Of a stretch of DNA of 27,160 nucleotides, positions 14,206-21,714 are shown piece after piece. The translations under genes were made by a program, and so were the position numbers. The first letter of the stretch is position 1, and each line of letters starts with the position of its first letter. Source of the stretch: an uncultured Collinsella sp. (GTDB taxonomy: Bacteria > Actinomycetota > Coriobacteriia > Coriobacteriales > Coriobacteriaceae); contig CABRFZ010000028.1 of the NCBI GenBank assembly GCA_902470365.1, positions 1 through 27,160 on the forward strand. Direction: 5' to 3'. Under the pieces are notes generated by a model. It saw only the letters and a program-made list of their open reading frames with translations, had not been told where the DNA came from and did not search any database.

Positions 14206-16096
14206 GACCGCAGCCCAAGCACGCCCGGCCGACCTCAAGCGCACTGTGCGCCGCTTGCTCTCCTACATGGGGCATGCCAAGTTCTCGTTGCTCGCGGTGG
14301 GCGTGCTCGCCTCCGTCGCCGCCATCGCGAGCCTCGCCGGCACCTACATGGTGCGCCCCATCGTTAACGGTTTGGCCACGGGCGGGGAGGAACTGCTTGC
14401 CAAGCAGGTCATCCTGACGGCGATCATCTACGCTGCGGGCGTGCTCTCGGCCCTGGGCTACTCACAGATTATGGTGCGCGCGGCCCAACACGTGGTGTCC
14501 GATATTCGCCGCGACCTGTTCGCGCACATCCAGACGCTGCCGCTCAGTTATTTTGACAGCACGCGCTCGGGCGACATCATGAGTTTTTTCACCAACGACG
14601 TCGACACCGTCTCCGAGGCGCTCAACAACAGCTTTGCCAACGTGATTCAGGCCGCCATTCAGGTTGTGGGCACCACGGCTATGCTCATCATCCTTAACTG
14701 GCAGCTCACGATTATCACACTCGTGTGCGATGCGGCCATTGTGCTGTATGCGCGCTACTCGGGCGCGCGCTCTAAGCGTTTCTTTGCTGCCCAGCAGGCA
14801 TCGCTTGGCGACCTGGACGGATATATCGAAGAGATGGTCTCGGGCCAAAAGGTCATCAAGGTCTTTAACCGTGAGGCAGCGAATGTCGCCGGCTTCACCT
14901 GCCGCAACGACGAGCTTCGCCGCACCGGTACCGCCGCCGTGAGCTATGCCAACTCCATGGTGCCCATGACCGTCGTGATTGGCTACGTCAACTATGCCAT
15001 CGTCGCCGTGGCGGGCGGCATGCTCTGCATCAAGGGGCTCGCCGATGTGGGCGCACTTGCAAGCTACCTGGTCTTTGTGCGCCAGGCCGCCATGCCCATC
15101 AACCAGTTTACGCAGCTCGGCAACTTCTTGCTCAACGCGTTGGCCGGCGCCGAGCGCCTGTTTGCGGCTATGGACCTTGAGCCCGAGGTGGACGAGGGCT
15201 GCGTGGAGCTGGTGCAGACGGGCGACGCCGCGTGGGCGTGGAAGATTCCCGAGGGCCAGGGCGTGGGCGCGTACGGGCACTTGCATGACGTGGCAGCCGT
15301 TGATGAGTCGGGCCGCGCGGTGGCCGCCGACGGCACCGAGCTCACGTGCGGCTTGGTCCCGCTTGCCGGCGACGTGCGCTTCCATGCCGTGGACTTTTCC
15401 TACGTGCCGGGCGCCCGCGTGCTCACGGACCTCAACCTGTTTGCCAAGCCGGGGCAAAAGATTGCGTTTGTGGGCTCCACGGGCGCCGGCAAGACGACCA
15501 TTACCAACCTTATCAACCGCTTCTACGAGGTCGATGACGGCGAGATCACGTACGACGGCATCGACGTCAAGCACATTGCCAAGGCCAGCCTGCGTGGGTC
15601 GCTCGGCATTGTGCTGCAGGACACGCACCTGTTTAGCGGCACCATTGCGCAGAACATCCGCTTTGGCAAGCTCGACGCGACCGACGAGGAGGTACGCGCC
15701 GCTGCCGAGGCCGCCTGCGCCGACTCGTTTATCCGCCGTCTGCCGCGGGGCTACGACACACCGGTCACGGCCGACGGCGCCAACCTGTCGCAGGGTCAGC
15801 GTCAGCTGCTCGCCATCGCGCGCGTGGCCGTCGCCGATCCGCCGGTGCTCATCCTGGATGAGGCCACGAGCTCCATTGACACGCGTACCGAAAAGCTCAT
15901 CGAGCGCGGTATGGACCGCATCATGCGCGGTCGCACCACGTTTATGATCGCGCACCGCCTGTCCACTGTCCGCGACGCCGACGCCATCATGGTCCTCGAA
16001 CACGGCCGCATCATCGAGCGCGGCACGCACGAAGAGCTACTCGCCCAGCACGGCGAGTACTGGCAGCTGGCGCATGGCTTAAAAGAGCTGGATTAA
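14198..16096 (+). CDS. ABC exporter partner subunit with catalytic site
   Basis: A 632-residue half-transporter that pairs with the preceding subunit. Transmembrane helices lie at about 20-320. An insert of about 60 residues (near 330-395) separates them from the ATPase domain. Walker A is GSTGAGKTT near 426-434 and Walker B is LILDEATSSID near 550-560 with the catalytic Glu. The H-loop is intact (MIAHRLSTV), but the signature is LSQGQ rather than LSGGQ. The altered signature would face the degenerate site of the partner, so the two subunits' defects fall on the same nucleotide site. The start at 14198 is set by GGGGGTGAG upstream and overlaps the first gene's stop. The open frame extends far upstream inside that gene but is not coding there. 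Confidence 0.94.
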   Translation: MPKTAAQARPADLKRTVRRLLSYMGHAKFSLLAVGVLASVAAIASLAGTYMVRPIVNGLATGGEELLAKQVILTAIIYAAGVLSALGYSQIMVRAAQHVVSDIRRDLFAHIQTLPLSYFDSTRSGDIMSFFTNDVDTVSEALNNSFANVIQAAIQVVGTTAMLIILNWQLTIITLVCDAAIVLYARYSGARSKRFFAAQQASLGDLDGYIEEMVSGQKVIKVFNREAANVAGFTCRNDELRRTGTAAVSYANSMVPMTVVIGYVNYAIVAVAGGMLCIKGLADVGALASYLVFVRQAAMPINQFTQLGNFLLNALAGAERLFAAMDLEPEVDEGCVELVQTGDAAWAWKIPEGQGVGAYGHLHDVAAVDESGRAVAADGTELTCGLVPLAGDVRFHAVDFSYVPGARVLTDLNLFAKPGQKIAFVGSTGAGKTTITNLINRFYEVDDGEITYDGIDVKHIAKASLRGSLGIVLQDTHLFSGTIAQNIRFGKLDATDEEVRAAAEAACADSFIRRLPRGYDTPVTADGANLSQGQRQLLAIARVAVADPPVLILDEATSSIDTRTEKLIERGMDRIMRGRTTFMIAHRLSTVRDADAIMVLEHGRIIERGTHEELLAQHGEYWQLAHGLKELD

Positions 16097-16140
16097 CCCG
16101 TTCGAGCATGATGCTTTGACCTCTCCGTGCCCCTCGCCTC

Positions 16141-16205
16141 AAACCATCACAACATTCGACGTTTTTTGCCAAAAACGGGAAAAGCATCGAATGTTGTGAT
16201 GGTTT
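16141..16205. repeat. 65-bp palindromic repeat, copy A
   Basis: Perfect 19-bp arms (AAACCATCACAACATTCGA and its complement, 16141-16159/16187-16205) surround a partly paired centre with T and A tracts. It is followed by TTTTT including arm bases, 45 bp past the ABC operon. The same 65-bp unit recurs at 17383-17447 in the same orientation and at 21491-21555 in the reverse one. It may act as a terminator. Confidence 0.9.
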
Positions 16206-16306
16206 TTCTGCCACTCGACCGGGTGGAATCGCTTTCTTGTGCACGAAGGTGTGCGGACCCGTGGGCAGGGGAATAAGGTTGGTTATCCGACTCCATTGGA
16301 GGGCTC

Positions 16307-17344
16307 ATGGACCTGCCGATCGTCCTGTCCCATAAGACTGCCTGGCTGTACCACAACGTGGCACGTCGGTCCGAGCCGCTCTCGCGAGCAAGCAGCCTAT
16401 ACGATGAGGACTCGCTTGCTAACGAGGCGGAACCGACCGCGAGCCTGCCCAAATTGGGACTCGATGCCAAGGGGCTGAGGGCTTCAACGGCAGTTGGGAT
16501 CGTTACCGACCATCTGGTTTCGCTTGGTATTCCACGAGAAGAGCTCGATCATATCGATACGCTCGTCAACTTCGATTTTGAGCGCTCGACGCCGGCTGGA
16601 TTTAGGTGCCACGTGTTTGGAGCGCCGATGCCTCCAGACCATCTTATCGAGGTGGCAGAGGGCCTTCTAGTGGTTGATGAGGCCATGTGCTTTGTCCAAG
16701 CGGGTTCGTGGATGAGTGAGCCCGAGCAGCTGGAATATGGCTACGAAATCTGTGCCCGATACCATTTGAATCATCTGTCGACAGGCGATTATATTGAGAT
16801 GGGGCAGAGGTATACCGTTGCCGACTTGATTGCTTATTGCAATGAGAACCGATCTCGTCAGGGGGCTATACGCGCGGCCGCCGTGCTCAAGCGCGTGCAC
16901 GATGGCGCACGGTCGCCCATGGAGACGGCCGCCGCAATCATGGTCGTAGCAAAACGTTCTCAAGGAGGGCTTGGATACGCCAAGGTCGAGCTCAACCATC
17001 GGGTCGATGTTCCCAGCGAGTTCAAATATCTCGCTAAGTCCGGGTATTTCGAGATTGACGTATATGCGCCTGCGAGCGGTACGGGGATTGAATACAACGG
17101 CTCGGACCATCTTGATAAACAGCGCAGCGCGTCGGATGCGGAGCGTATGACCGTGCTGAGCGCGCTGGGCTTTAGAATGATCGTCCTCACCGGGACTCAG
17201 TTTGCCCATCAGCTGCAATTGCACCGGGCGATGAACGCCATCGCACTTGCGATGGGCCTTAAGTGCGACCGAAGCGAAGCGTTCCAGAAACGGCAGAACG
17301 ATCTGCGAGAATTCGTGATTCGGCACTGGGACGGCGGCCTTTAG
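16307..17344 (+). CDS. DUF559/Vsr-like nuclease-fold protein, AbiEi-like layout
   Basis: A 345-residue protein whose C-terminal part (about 235-320) looks like a Vsr/DUF559 PD-(D/E)xK fold: Asp251 in FEIDVYAP, then GIEYNGSDH at 260-268 with Glu262, then a DAER...LSALGFRMIVLT segment. The middle carries SPMETAAAI, a phrase typical of actinobacterial DUF559 proteins, whose N-terminal half resembles AbiEi-type antitoxins. No clear N-terminal helix-turn-helix is seen. Codon use is less GC-biased than in neighbouring genes. A direct copy of the 65-bp palindrome lies on each side (16141 and 17383). The start has GGAGGG close upstream. The function is unknown: repair, defence or regulation are all possible. 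Confidence 0.6.
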   Translation: MDLPIVLSHKTAWLYHNVARRSEPLSRASSLYDEDSLANEAEPTASLPKLGLDAKGLRASTAVGIVTDHLVSLGIPREELDHIDTLVNFDFERSTPAGFRCHVFGAPMPPDHLIEVAEGLLVVDEAMCFVQAGSWMSEPEQLEYGYEICARYHLNHLSTGDYIEMGQRYTVADLIAYCNENRSRQGAIRAAAVLKRVHDGARSPMETAAAIMVVAKRSQGGLGYAKVELNHRVDVPSEFKYLAKSGYFEIDVYAPASGTGIEYNGSDHLDKQRSASDAERMTVLSALGFRMIVLTGTQFAHQLQLHRAMNAIALAMGLKCDRSEAFQKRQNDLREFVIRHWDGGL

Positions 17345-17382
17345 GGGCGTTCCGGCCTTTCTACGGGGCGCTATGGGCAGGC

Positions 17383-17447
17383 AAACCATCACAACATTCG
17401 ACGTTTTTCGCCAAAATCGGGAAAAGCATCGAATGTTGTGATGGTTT
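17383..17447. repeat. 65-bp palindromic repeat, copy B
   Basis: Same length, orientation and 19-bp arms as copy A (17383-17401/17429-17447), with a few changes only in the centre. It lies 38 bp past the DUF559-like gene. Confidence 0.9.
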
Positions 17448-17579
17448 GTGTGTTGAGGATGGGCTTGGGAAGCCGGTCTTGCTCGCAAAGGCCTTTCGTG
17501 TCGTACGCATGTCGACCCATTCTTCCCGTGCGGTACTATATTCCCCGAAGAATAAAGGCCAGCGCGAGGGGAGGGCTGC

Positions 17580-18635
17580 GTGGACGGGCTCGTGCAACAT
17601 GACGGCTTTGGCCGCGATATCAACTACCTGCGCATTGCCGTTACCGACAAGTGCAATTTCCGCTGCATCTATTGCATGCCGGCCGATGGCGTGGCACCCC
17701 GTGCGCACGATGAGCTGCTCAGCGCCGAGGAAATCACCCGCTTTGTGCGCTTGGTAGCGGGGGAGGGCATTTGCCGCGTGCGCCTGACGGGTGGCGAGCC
17801 GCTGGTCAGCCGCCGTATCATCCCGCTCATTCGTGACATCCGCGCGATTCCGCAGATCGAGGACATCTCGCTCACCACTAATGGCGCCCTGCTGCCCAAG
17901 CTGGCGCCGCAGCTCAAAGACGCGGGACTTAACCGCGTCAACATCTCGCTCGACACGCTCGACCCTACGCTCTTTGGAAAGATCACGCGTCTAGGTCGAC
18001 TCGAGCAGACCATGGCCGGCATCGACGCGGCGCTGGCTTGGGGCTTTGAGCCCGTTAAGGTCAACTGCGTTGTTGTGCGCCGGCTCAACCAGGATGTGGC
18101 GGCCCTCGCACGGCTGACCGTCGACCGCTCTATTCATCTGCGATTTATCGAATATATGCCCATCGGCGACGAGCACACGAGCTCGCATTGCGCTGTGGAC
18201 CCGCATGCGCCCGCGCTCAATCCCGAGCTGTGGGATGCGAGCGATACCGTGCCGAGTGACGAGCTGCGGGCGCGCATCAATGCCGGGGCCACCGCGGCGG
18301 GGCTGGGCGAGCTCGAGCCGCTCGACATCAACGACGCTCCTGCCGGCGCGGGCCCTGCGCGCTATTGGCACTTTCCGGGCGCGGCGGGAACGGTTGGCTT
18401 CATTAGCGCCATGTCCAACCATTTTTGTGCGAATTGTAACCGTCTGCGCCTGACGGCCGATGGCAACGTGCGTCCGTGCCTGTTCAGCGATGCCGAGTAT
18501 TCGGTGCGTGAGGCGTTGCGCGGTGGTGATGATATGCAGGTACTTTCGATTTGGCGCGATGCCGTGGCCCACAAACCGCAGGAACACGCGATAATTGAGG
18601 GCACGCAACGATTTATGTCTCAAATCGGAGGATGA
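17580..18635 (+). CDS. moaA: GTP 3',8-cyclase (molybdenum cofactor step 1)
   Basis: A 351-residue radical SAM enzyme that turns GTP into 3',8-cyclo-7,8-dihydro-GTP, the first step of molybdopterin synthesis. The SAM cluster cysteines are C25, C29 and C32 in CNFRCIYC, followed by LTGGEP near 69-74. The second cluster that binds GTP is formed by C283, C286 and C300 in CANCNRLRLT...RPC. The C-terminal Gly-Gly needed for activity is present (QIGG). It starts with GTG at 17580, preceded by GAGGGGAGGG. The next gene begins four bases past the stop, so the two are co-transcribed. No molybdenum riboswitch is seen upstream. Confidence 0.95.
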   Translation: MDGLVQHDGFGRDINYLRIAVTDKCNFRCIYCMPADGVAPRAHDELLSAEEITRFVRLVAGEGICRVRLTGGEPLVSRRIIPLIRDIRAIPQIEDISLTTNGALLPKLAPQLKDAGLNRVNISLDTLDPTLFGKITRLGRLEQTMAGIDAALAWGFEPVKVNCVVVRRLNQDVAALARLTVDRSIHLRFIEYMPIGDEHTSSHCAVDPHAPALNPELWDASDTVPSDELRARINAGATAAGLGELEPLDINDAPAGAGPARYWHFPGAAGTVGFISAMSNHFCANCNRLRLTADGNVRPCLFSDAEYSVREALRGGDDMQVLSIWRDAVAHKPQEHAIIEGTQRFMSQIGG

Positions 18636-18639
18636 TCAT

Positions 18640-19944
18640 ATGGCCAAGAGCAGGTACGCCGATGCCACCAAGGCCGCTCGAAGGGCCGCGATGTCTGCCC
18701 ACAAAGTCACGGCTGCGGCGAATGCTGGCAACGCCGACGCGTCCGTGCAGCCGACTGCCAGCGCTGCCACCGAGCCCGCCCGCGACGCCCGTCGCGACGA
18801 GCTGACGCACGTGGACGCCAAGGGCGAGGTGCGCATGGTCGACGTGTCCGACAAGGCCGAGACCCATCGCATTGCCATCGCCGAGGGCACCATCCTCATG
18901 CACCCCGAGACGCAGACCATGGTGCTGCAGGACCGCGCCAAGAAGGGCGACGTGCTTGCCTGCGCGCGCGTGGCGGGCATCATGGCCATCAAGCGCACGA
19001 GCGACATCATTCCCATGTGCCATCCGTTGCTCATTACCAAGAGCAAGTGCGACATTGCGCCCATCGCTCCGGCGGGGACGCCGGCCGAGGACGTGCCCGA
19101 GGGCTGGGCACCGGCGCGTGCAGACGGGCAGGTTGGCTTTCACGTGCTGGTCACGGCCGGCGTGACTGGCAAGACGGGTATCGAGATGGAGGCTCTGACC
19201 GGCGCGAGTGCCGCGTGTCTGACCATCTATGACATGTGCAAGGCCGTCGATCGCGGCATGGAGATCGTCGACGTTCGCCTGCTGCACAAGGAGGGCGGCC
19301 GCTCGGGTGTGTGGGATCGCGCCGAGCGCCAGGCCGCTGCTGTTGAGGCTGCTGCCGCTGACGGTGCCGCGCCCGCGAACGCACCCGTCGCCGCCGCGCC
19401 CGCAGCTCCGGCACCGGCCGTCCCTGCGATCGCGTTTATCGGCTACCAAAACTCGGGCAAGACCACGCTCGTCGAGAAGGTCATTGCCGAGCTCACCCGC
19501 CGCGGCCTGCGCGTGGGTTCACTCAAGCATCACGGACATCACGGCTTTGATATCGATGTGCCCGCTAAGGACACCTGGCGCCATCACCAGGCCGGCTCCA
19601 AGCACGTGGGCCTCATCTGCGCCACGCGCTGGGCGGAGTACGCCGACACGCGCGAGGAGGACGAGATGCCCGCGCGCGAGCTGCTGTCGCGCTACAACGA
19701 TGTCGACGTGGTGATCATCGAGGGCTACAAGACCGAGGGCTTCGACAACATCGTCGTCGCACGCTCCGGTGTCGACCGCCTGCGCGGCAAGAGCTCGCTC
19801 GACCTAGTCGATGGTCGCACGCTGGCCCTTGCCTGCAACGAAGCCCTGGCACGCCAGGCATTCGACGCCGGCTTTGCGACCCGAGCCATCAACATCAACG
19901 ACGCTCGAGCCATCTGCGATCTCATCCAAGACCATCTGGCCTAA
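18640..19944 (+). CDS. moaC: MoaC-MobB fusion protein
   Basis: A 434-residue protein with two enzymes of molybdenum cofactor synthesis. Residues about 55-245 are MoaC, which converts the MoaA product to cyclic pyranopterin monophosphate: THVDAKGEVRMVDVSDK, PMCHPL near 125-129, and GIEMEALTGASAACLTIYDMCKAVDRGM-like core near 181-209 with the conserved Asp and Lys. An Ala/Pro-rich linker (about 245-262) joins it to MobB (about 263-434), a P-loop GTPase with Walker A GYQNSGKTT near 268-276, which assists guanine dinucleotide cofactor formation. The N-terminal 50 residues are a non-conserved Ala-rich lead. The start at 18640 is set by GGAGG at 18627-18631. A start at 18595 would overlap moaA. Confidence 0.92.
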   Translation: MAKSRYADATKAARRAAMSAHKVTAAANAGNADASVQPTASAATEPARDARRDELTHVDAKGEVRMVDVSDKAETHRIAIAEGTILMHPETQTMVLQDRAKKGDVLACARVAGIMAIKRTSDIIPMCHPLLITKSKCDIAPIAPAGTPAEDVPEGWAPARADGQVGFHVLVTAGVTGKTGIEMEALTGASAACLTIYDMCKAVDRGMEIVDVRLLHKEGGRSGVWDRAERQAAAVEAAAADGAAPANAPVAAAPAAPAPAVPAIAFIGYQNSGKTTLVEKVIAELTRRGLRVGSLKHHGHHGFDIDVPAKDTWRHHQAGSKHVGLICATRWAEYADTREEDEMPARELLSRYNDVDVVIIEGYKTEGFDNIVVARSGVDRLRGKSSLDLVDGRTLALACNEALARQAFDAGFATRAININDARAICDLIQDHLA

Positions 19945-19984
19945 AACCTGCCAAATAGGAACAGGTTTGTTTTGGCAGGTTTTA
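19942..19984 (+). terminator. Terminator-like hairpin at the moaC-mobB stop
   Basis: A perfect 14-bp stem (19942-19955/19971-19984) that starts in the stop codon, with arms ending in A and T tracts so that TTTTA closes the right side. It probably terminates the moa transcript. Confidence 0.7.
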
Positions 19985-20002
19985 TCGGGGCAAACGTCAT
20001 TT

Positions 20003-20040
20003 CCACCACAAAGGGGCCGGGCACCTTTGTGGTGGTTTTT
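20003..20040 (+). repeat. CCACCACAAAGG hairpin, copy 2 (terminator-like)
   Basis: The same 12-bp stem as copy 1 (20003-20014/20024-20035) with a 9-nt loop, then TTTTTGCTTTGG. It shares its flanking TTTTTGCTTTG with copy 3, so the repeat unit extends past the stem. Confidence 0.85.
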
Positions 20041-20043
20041 GCT

Positions 20044-20080
20044 TTGGTAGATGCGTGGGACATGCCTTACAATCTACCAA
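20044..20080 (+). promoter_or_regulatory. Promoter of the MFS gene bracketed by an inverted repeat
   Basis: TTGGTA (20044-20049) and TACAAT (20068-20073) are 18 bp apart and form a plausible promoter. TTGGTAGA at 20044-20051 and TCTACCAA at 20073-20080 are perfect 8-bp inverted repeats on either side, suggesting an operator. A leader of about 130 nt follows, with a GAAA-looped hairpin near 20157-20185. Confidence 0.45.
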
Positions 20081-20209
20081 GTAGTTCATGACGGGCGAAA
20101 AACAGAGAGAAGGGGCTTGATGCGTCCTTAATGTTTCATGCGGATAGATTGATTTGACGGACGGTGGCGAAAGCCCGCCGCCCGTATTCGTATGAAACAA
20201 GGAGTCTCC

Positions 20210-21490
20210 ATGCTCGCCTCCCTTTTCTCAAAGCCTCAATCATCGCTGTCCGTGCAGGCCAAGCGCCTGGTGGCGATGCGCTTTCTCATCTACACCGGTT
20301 TTCAGACCAGCTACTTTATCGGCGTCATCGGAACGCTCACCTATGCAGACGATGCCTCGGTCGTGGCGACATCGCTGGCCGTCCTTTTTATGAATGTTTT
20401 CGTGATCCTGGGATCCTTTGCGGGCGGCGCGGCGCTCGACGCCTGGGGCCCGCGCCGTCATTTCTTGCTGAGCATCGTGGGCACGCTGGCAACCGGCGCG
20501 GCGATCATTGCCTTTGGCAGCGCGACCGGCATCGTCCTACTTGGCGCGGTGCTCCTGGGCTTTGTGATGGGATTCGCCCAACCCATCGCCACATCCTATC
20601 CAGCCTACCTCACCGATGATCCTCTCGAGCTCAAAGACATCAACTCCGCCATCGCCATGTTTTCAAACGTGAGTATCATCGTTGGTCCCACGCTGGGCGG
20701 CTTTGTCGCGGCGGCTGCGTCGTCGCGTGCGGTGTTCGTGCTCATGATGCTCTTTACAGTGCTGGCGCTCGTCGCCGGTTGGGGCTTTAGGCCGCAGACC
20801 AGCCATGTCGCCGGGCATGCGGATGCCGATTCGGCAGAGGAAGGGGAGCGTGCGGGACAAAGCACCAACCCCAGCACGTCCACCCGCGCCACCTTCGCGA
20901 CCAGCATCAAGACGGTCTTTACCAATAGCGTTCTCGCCCTGCTGTTCTGCATTATTTTCCTTTCGAACTTTGGCTACGGTGCCTTCGACCCGCTGGAGTC
21001 GTTCTTCTACCGTGATGTCCTGCACGTCGGTGTCGAATGGATGGGCTGGCTCTCGTCGGCCAGCGGTGTTGGCGCGGTGCTGGGCGCCGTCCTCGCGCTC
21101 CGCTTGCCGCCGCACCTGGTCAACCTTAAAACCCTGCTCGTGGCGCTCATGTCCGTGGGCCTGGGAAGTTTGCTCTATGTGGGGACACCGTACGTGGGTG
21201 TAGCCCTCGTCGGCCAGATTGCACTGGGCATAGCTTGGGGCATCGTCAACCCGCTCCACAACACGATCGTGCAAACGACGGCCCCGCTCGAACAGCTCGG
21301 TCGCGTGAACTCGGTCATGGGCTTTGGCAATATGTTCGCTGGCGTGGCCCCGCTGGCGATTGCCCCGTGGCTGGCGGCGACGTTTGGCGTGCAGCAGACG
21401 CTCGTTGGTGCGGGCATGGTCGTGACGGCGGTTCCCGCGACGCTGCTGCTGTTTGGCCGCCGGCATTTTGATCGTGCCGCAAGGCAGTAA
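20210..21490 (+). CDS. MFS transporter
   Basis: A 426-residue major facilitator with about 12 transmembrane helices in two halves, separated by a polar loop near residues 200-235 (rich in Ser, Thr and acidic residues). Helix patterns and the late motif QLGRVNSVMGFGNMFAGVAPLAI resemble MFS drug or siderophore exporters of the EntS/MFS_3 type. The substrate is unknown. I use the ATG at 20210 because AAGGAG ends five bases before it. An ATG at 20192 would add six residues. The gene has its own regulated-looking promoter, and a 65-bp palindrome begins at the base after its stop. Confidence 0.85.
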   Translation: MLASLFSKPQSSLSVQAKRLVAMRFLIYTGFQTSYFIGVIGTLTYADDASVVATSLAVLFMNVFVILGSFAGGAALDAWGPRRHFLLSIVGTLATGAAIIAFGSATGIVLLGAVLLGFVMGFAQPIATSYPAYLTDDPLELKDINSAIAMFSNVSIIVGPTLGGFVAAAASSRAVFVLMMLFTVLALVAGWGFRPQTSHVAGHADADSAEEGERAGQSTNPSTSTRATFATSIKTVFTNSVLALLFCIIFLSNFGYGAFDPLESFFYRDVLHVGVEWMGWLSSASGVGAVLGAVLALRLPPHLVNLKTLLVALMSVGLGSLLYVGTPYVGVALVGQIALGIAWGIVNPLHNTIVQTTAPLEQLGRVNSVMGFGNMFAGVAPLAIAPWLAATFGVQQTLVGAGMVVTAVPATLLLFGRRHFDRAARQ

Positions 21491-21555
21491 AAACCATCAC
21501 AACATTCAGCGAAAATCGCGATTTTGCCGAAAAACGTCGAATGTTGTGATGCTTT
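21491..21555. repeat. 65-bp palindromic repeat, copy C (reverse orientation)
   Basis: The same 65-bp length. The outer arms match copies A and B, except for one arm base (21552) and a changed left inner part. The right half with AAAAACGTCGAATGTTGTG matches the reverse complement of A and B, so this copy is inverted. It begins directly after the MFS stop. Confidence 0.88.
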
Positions 21556-21587
21556 GCGCCCCGGGCCAGGCCATCCTGCGAGTCCGG

Positions 21588-21625
21588 CCACCACAAAGGG
21601 GCCAGGCACCTTTGTGGTGGTTTTT
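21588..21625 (+). repeat. CCACCACAAAGG hairpin, copy 3 (terminator-like)
   Basis: A 12-bp stem (21588-21599/21609-21620) with the same loop type as copies 1 and 2, then TTTTTGCTTT. It stands 32 bp after the 65-bp palindrome copy C and just ahead of the next gene's promoter. Confidence 0.85.
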
Positions 21626-21628
21626 GCT

Positions 21629-21660
21629 TTGACGGGCCGCGCCTGCGCCTTGGTATACCA
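21629..21660 (+). promoter_or_regulatory. Promoter of the HAD phosphatase gene
   Basis: TTGACG at 21629-21634 with GGTATA (17-bp spacer) or TATACC (19-bp spacer) at 21652-21659. The -10 region is the perfect palindrome TGGTATACCA (21651-21660). It directly follows hairpin copy 3. Confidence 0.5.
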
Positions 21661-21714
21661 TGTACGCCGTTCACGAATACACCCCACACCGCCGCACAAC
21701 CCAGAAAGGCCCCC

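Noticed and set aside
16141..17447. CRISPR array
   Set aside because: The repeats are palindromic 65-bp units more than 1 kb apart with a gene between them, and there are no regular spacers or cas genes.
20157..20185. Riboswitch in the MFS leader
   Set aside because: There is a GC-rich hairpin with a GAAA loop, but none of the fluoride, guanidine, PreQ1 or other core motifs I know is present.
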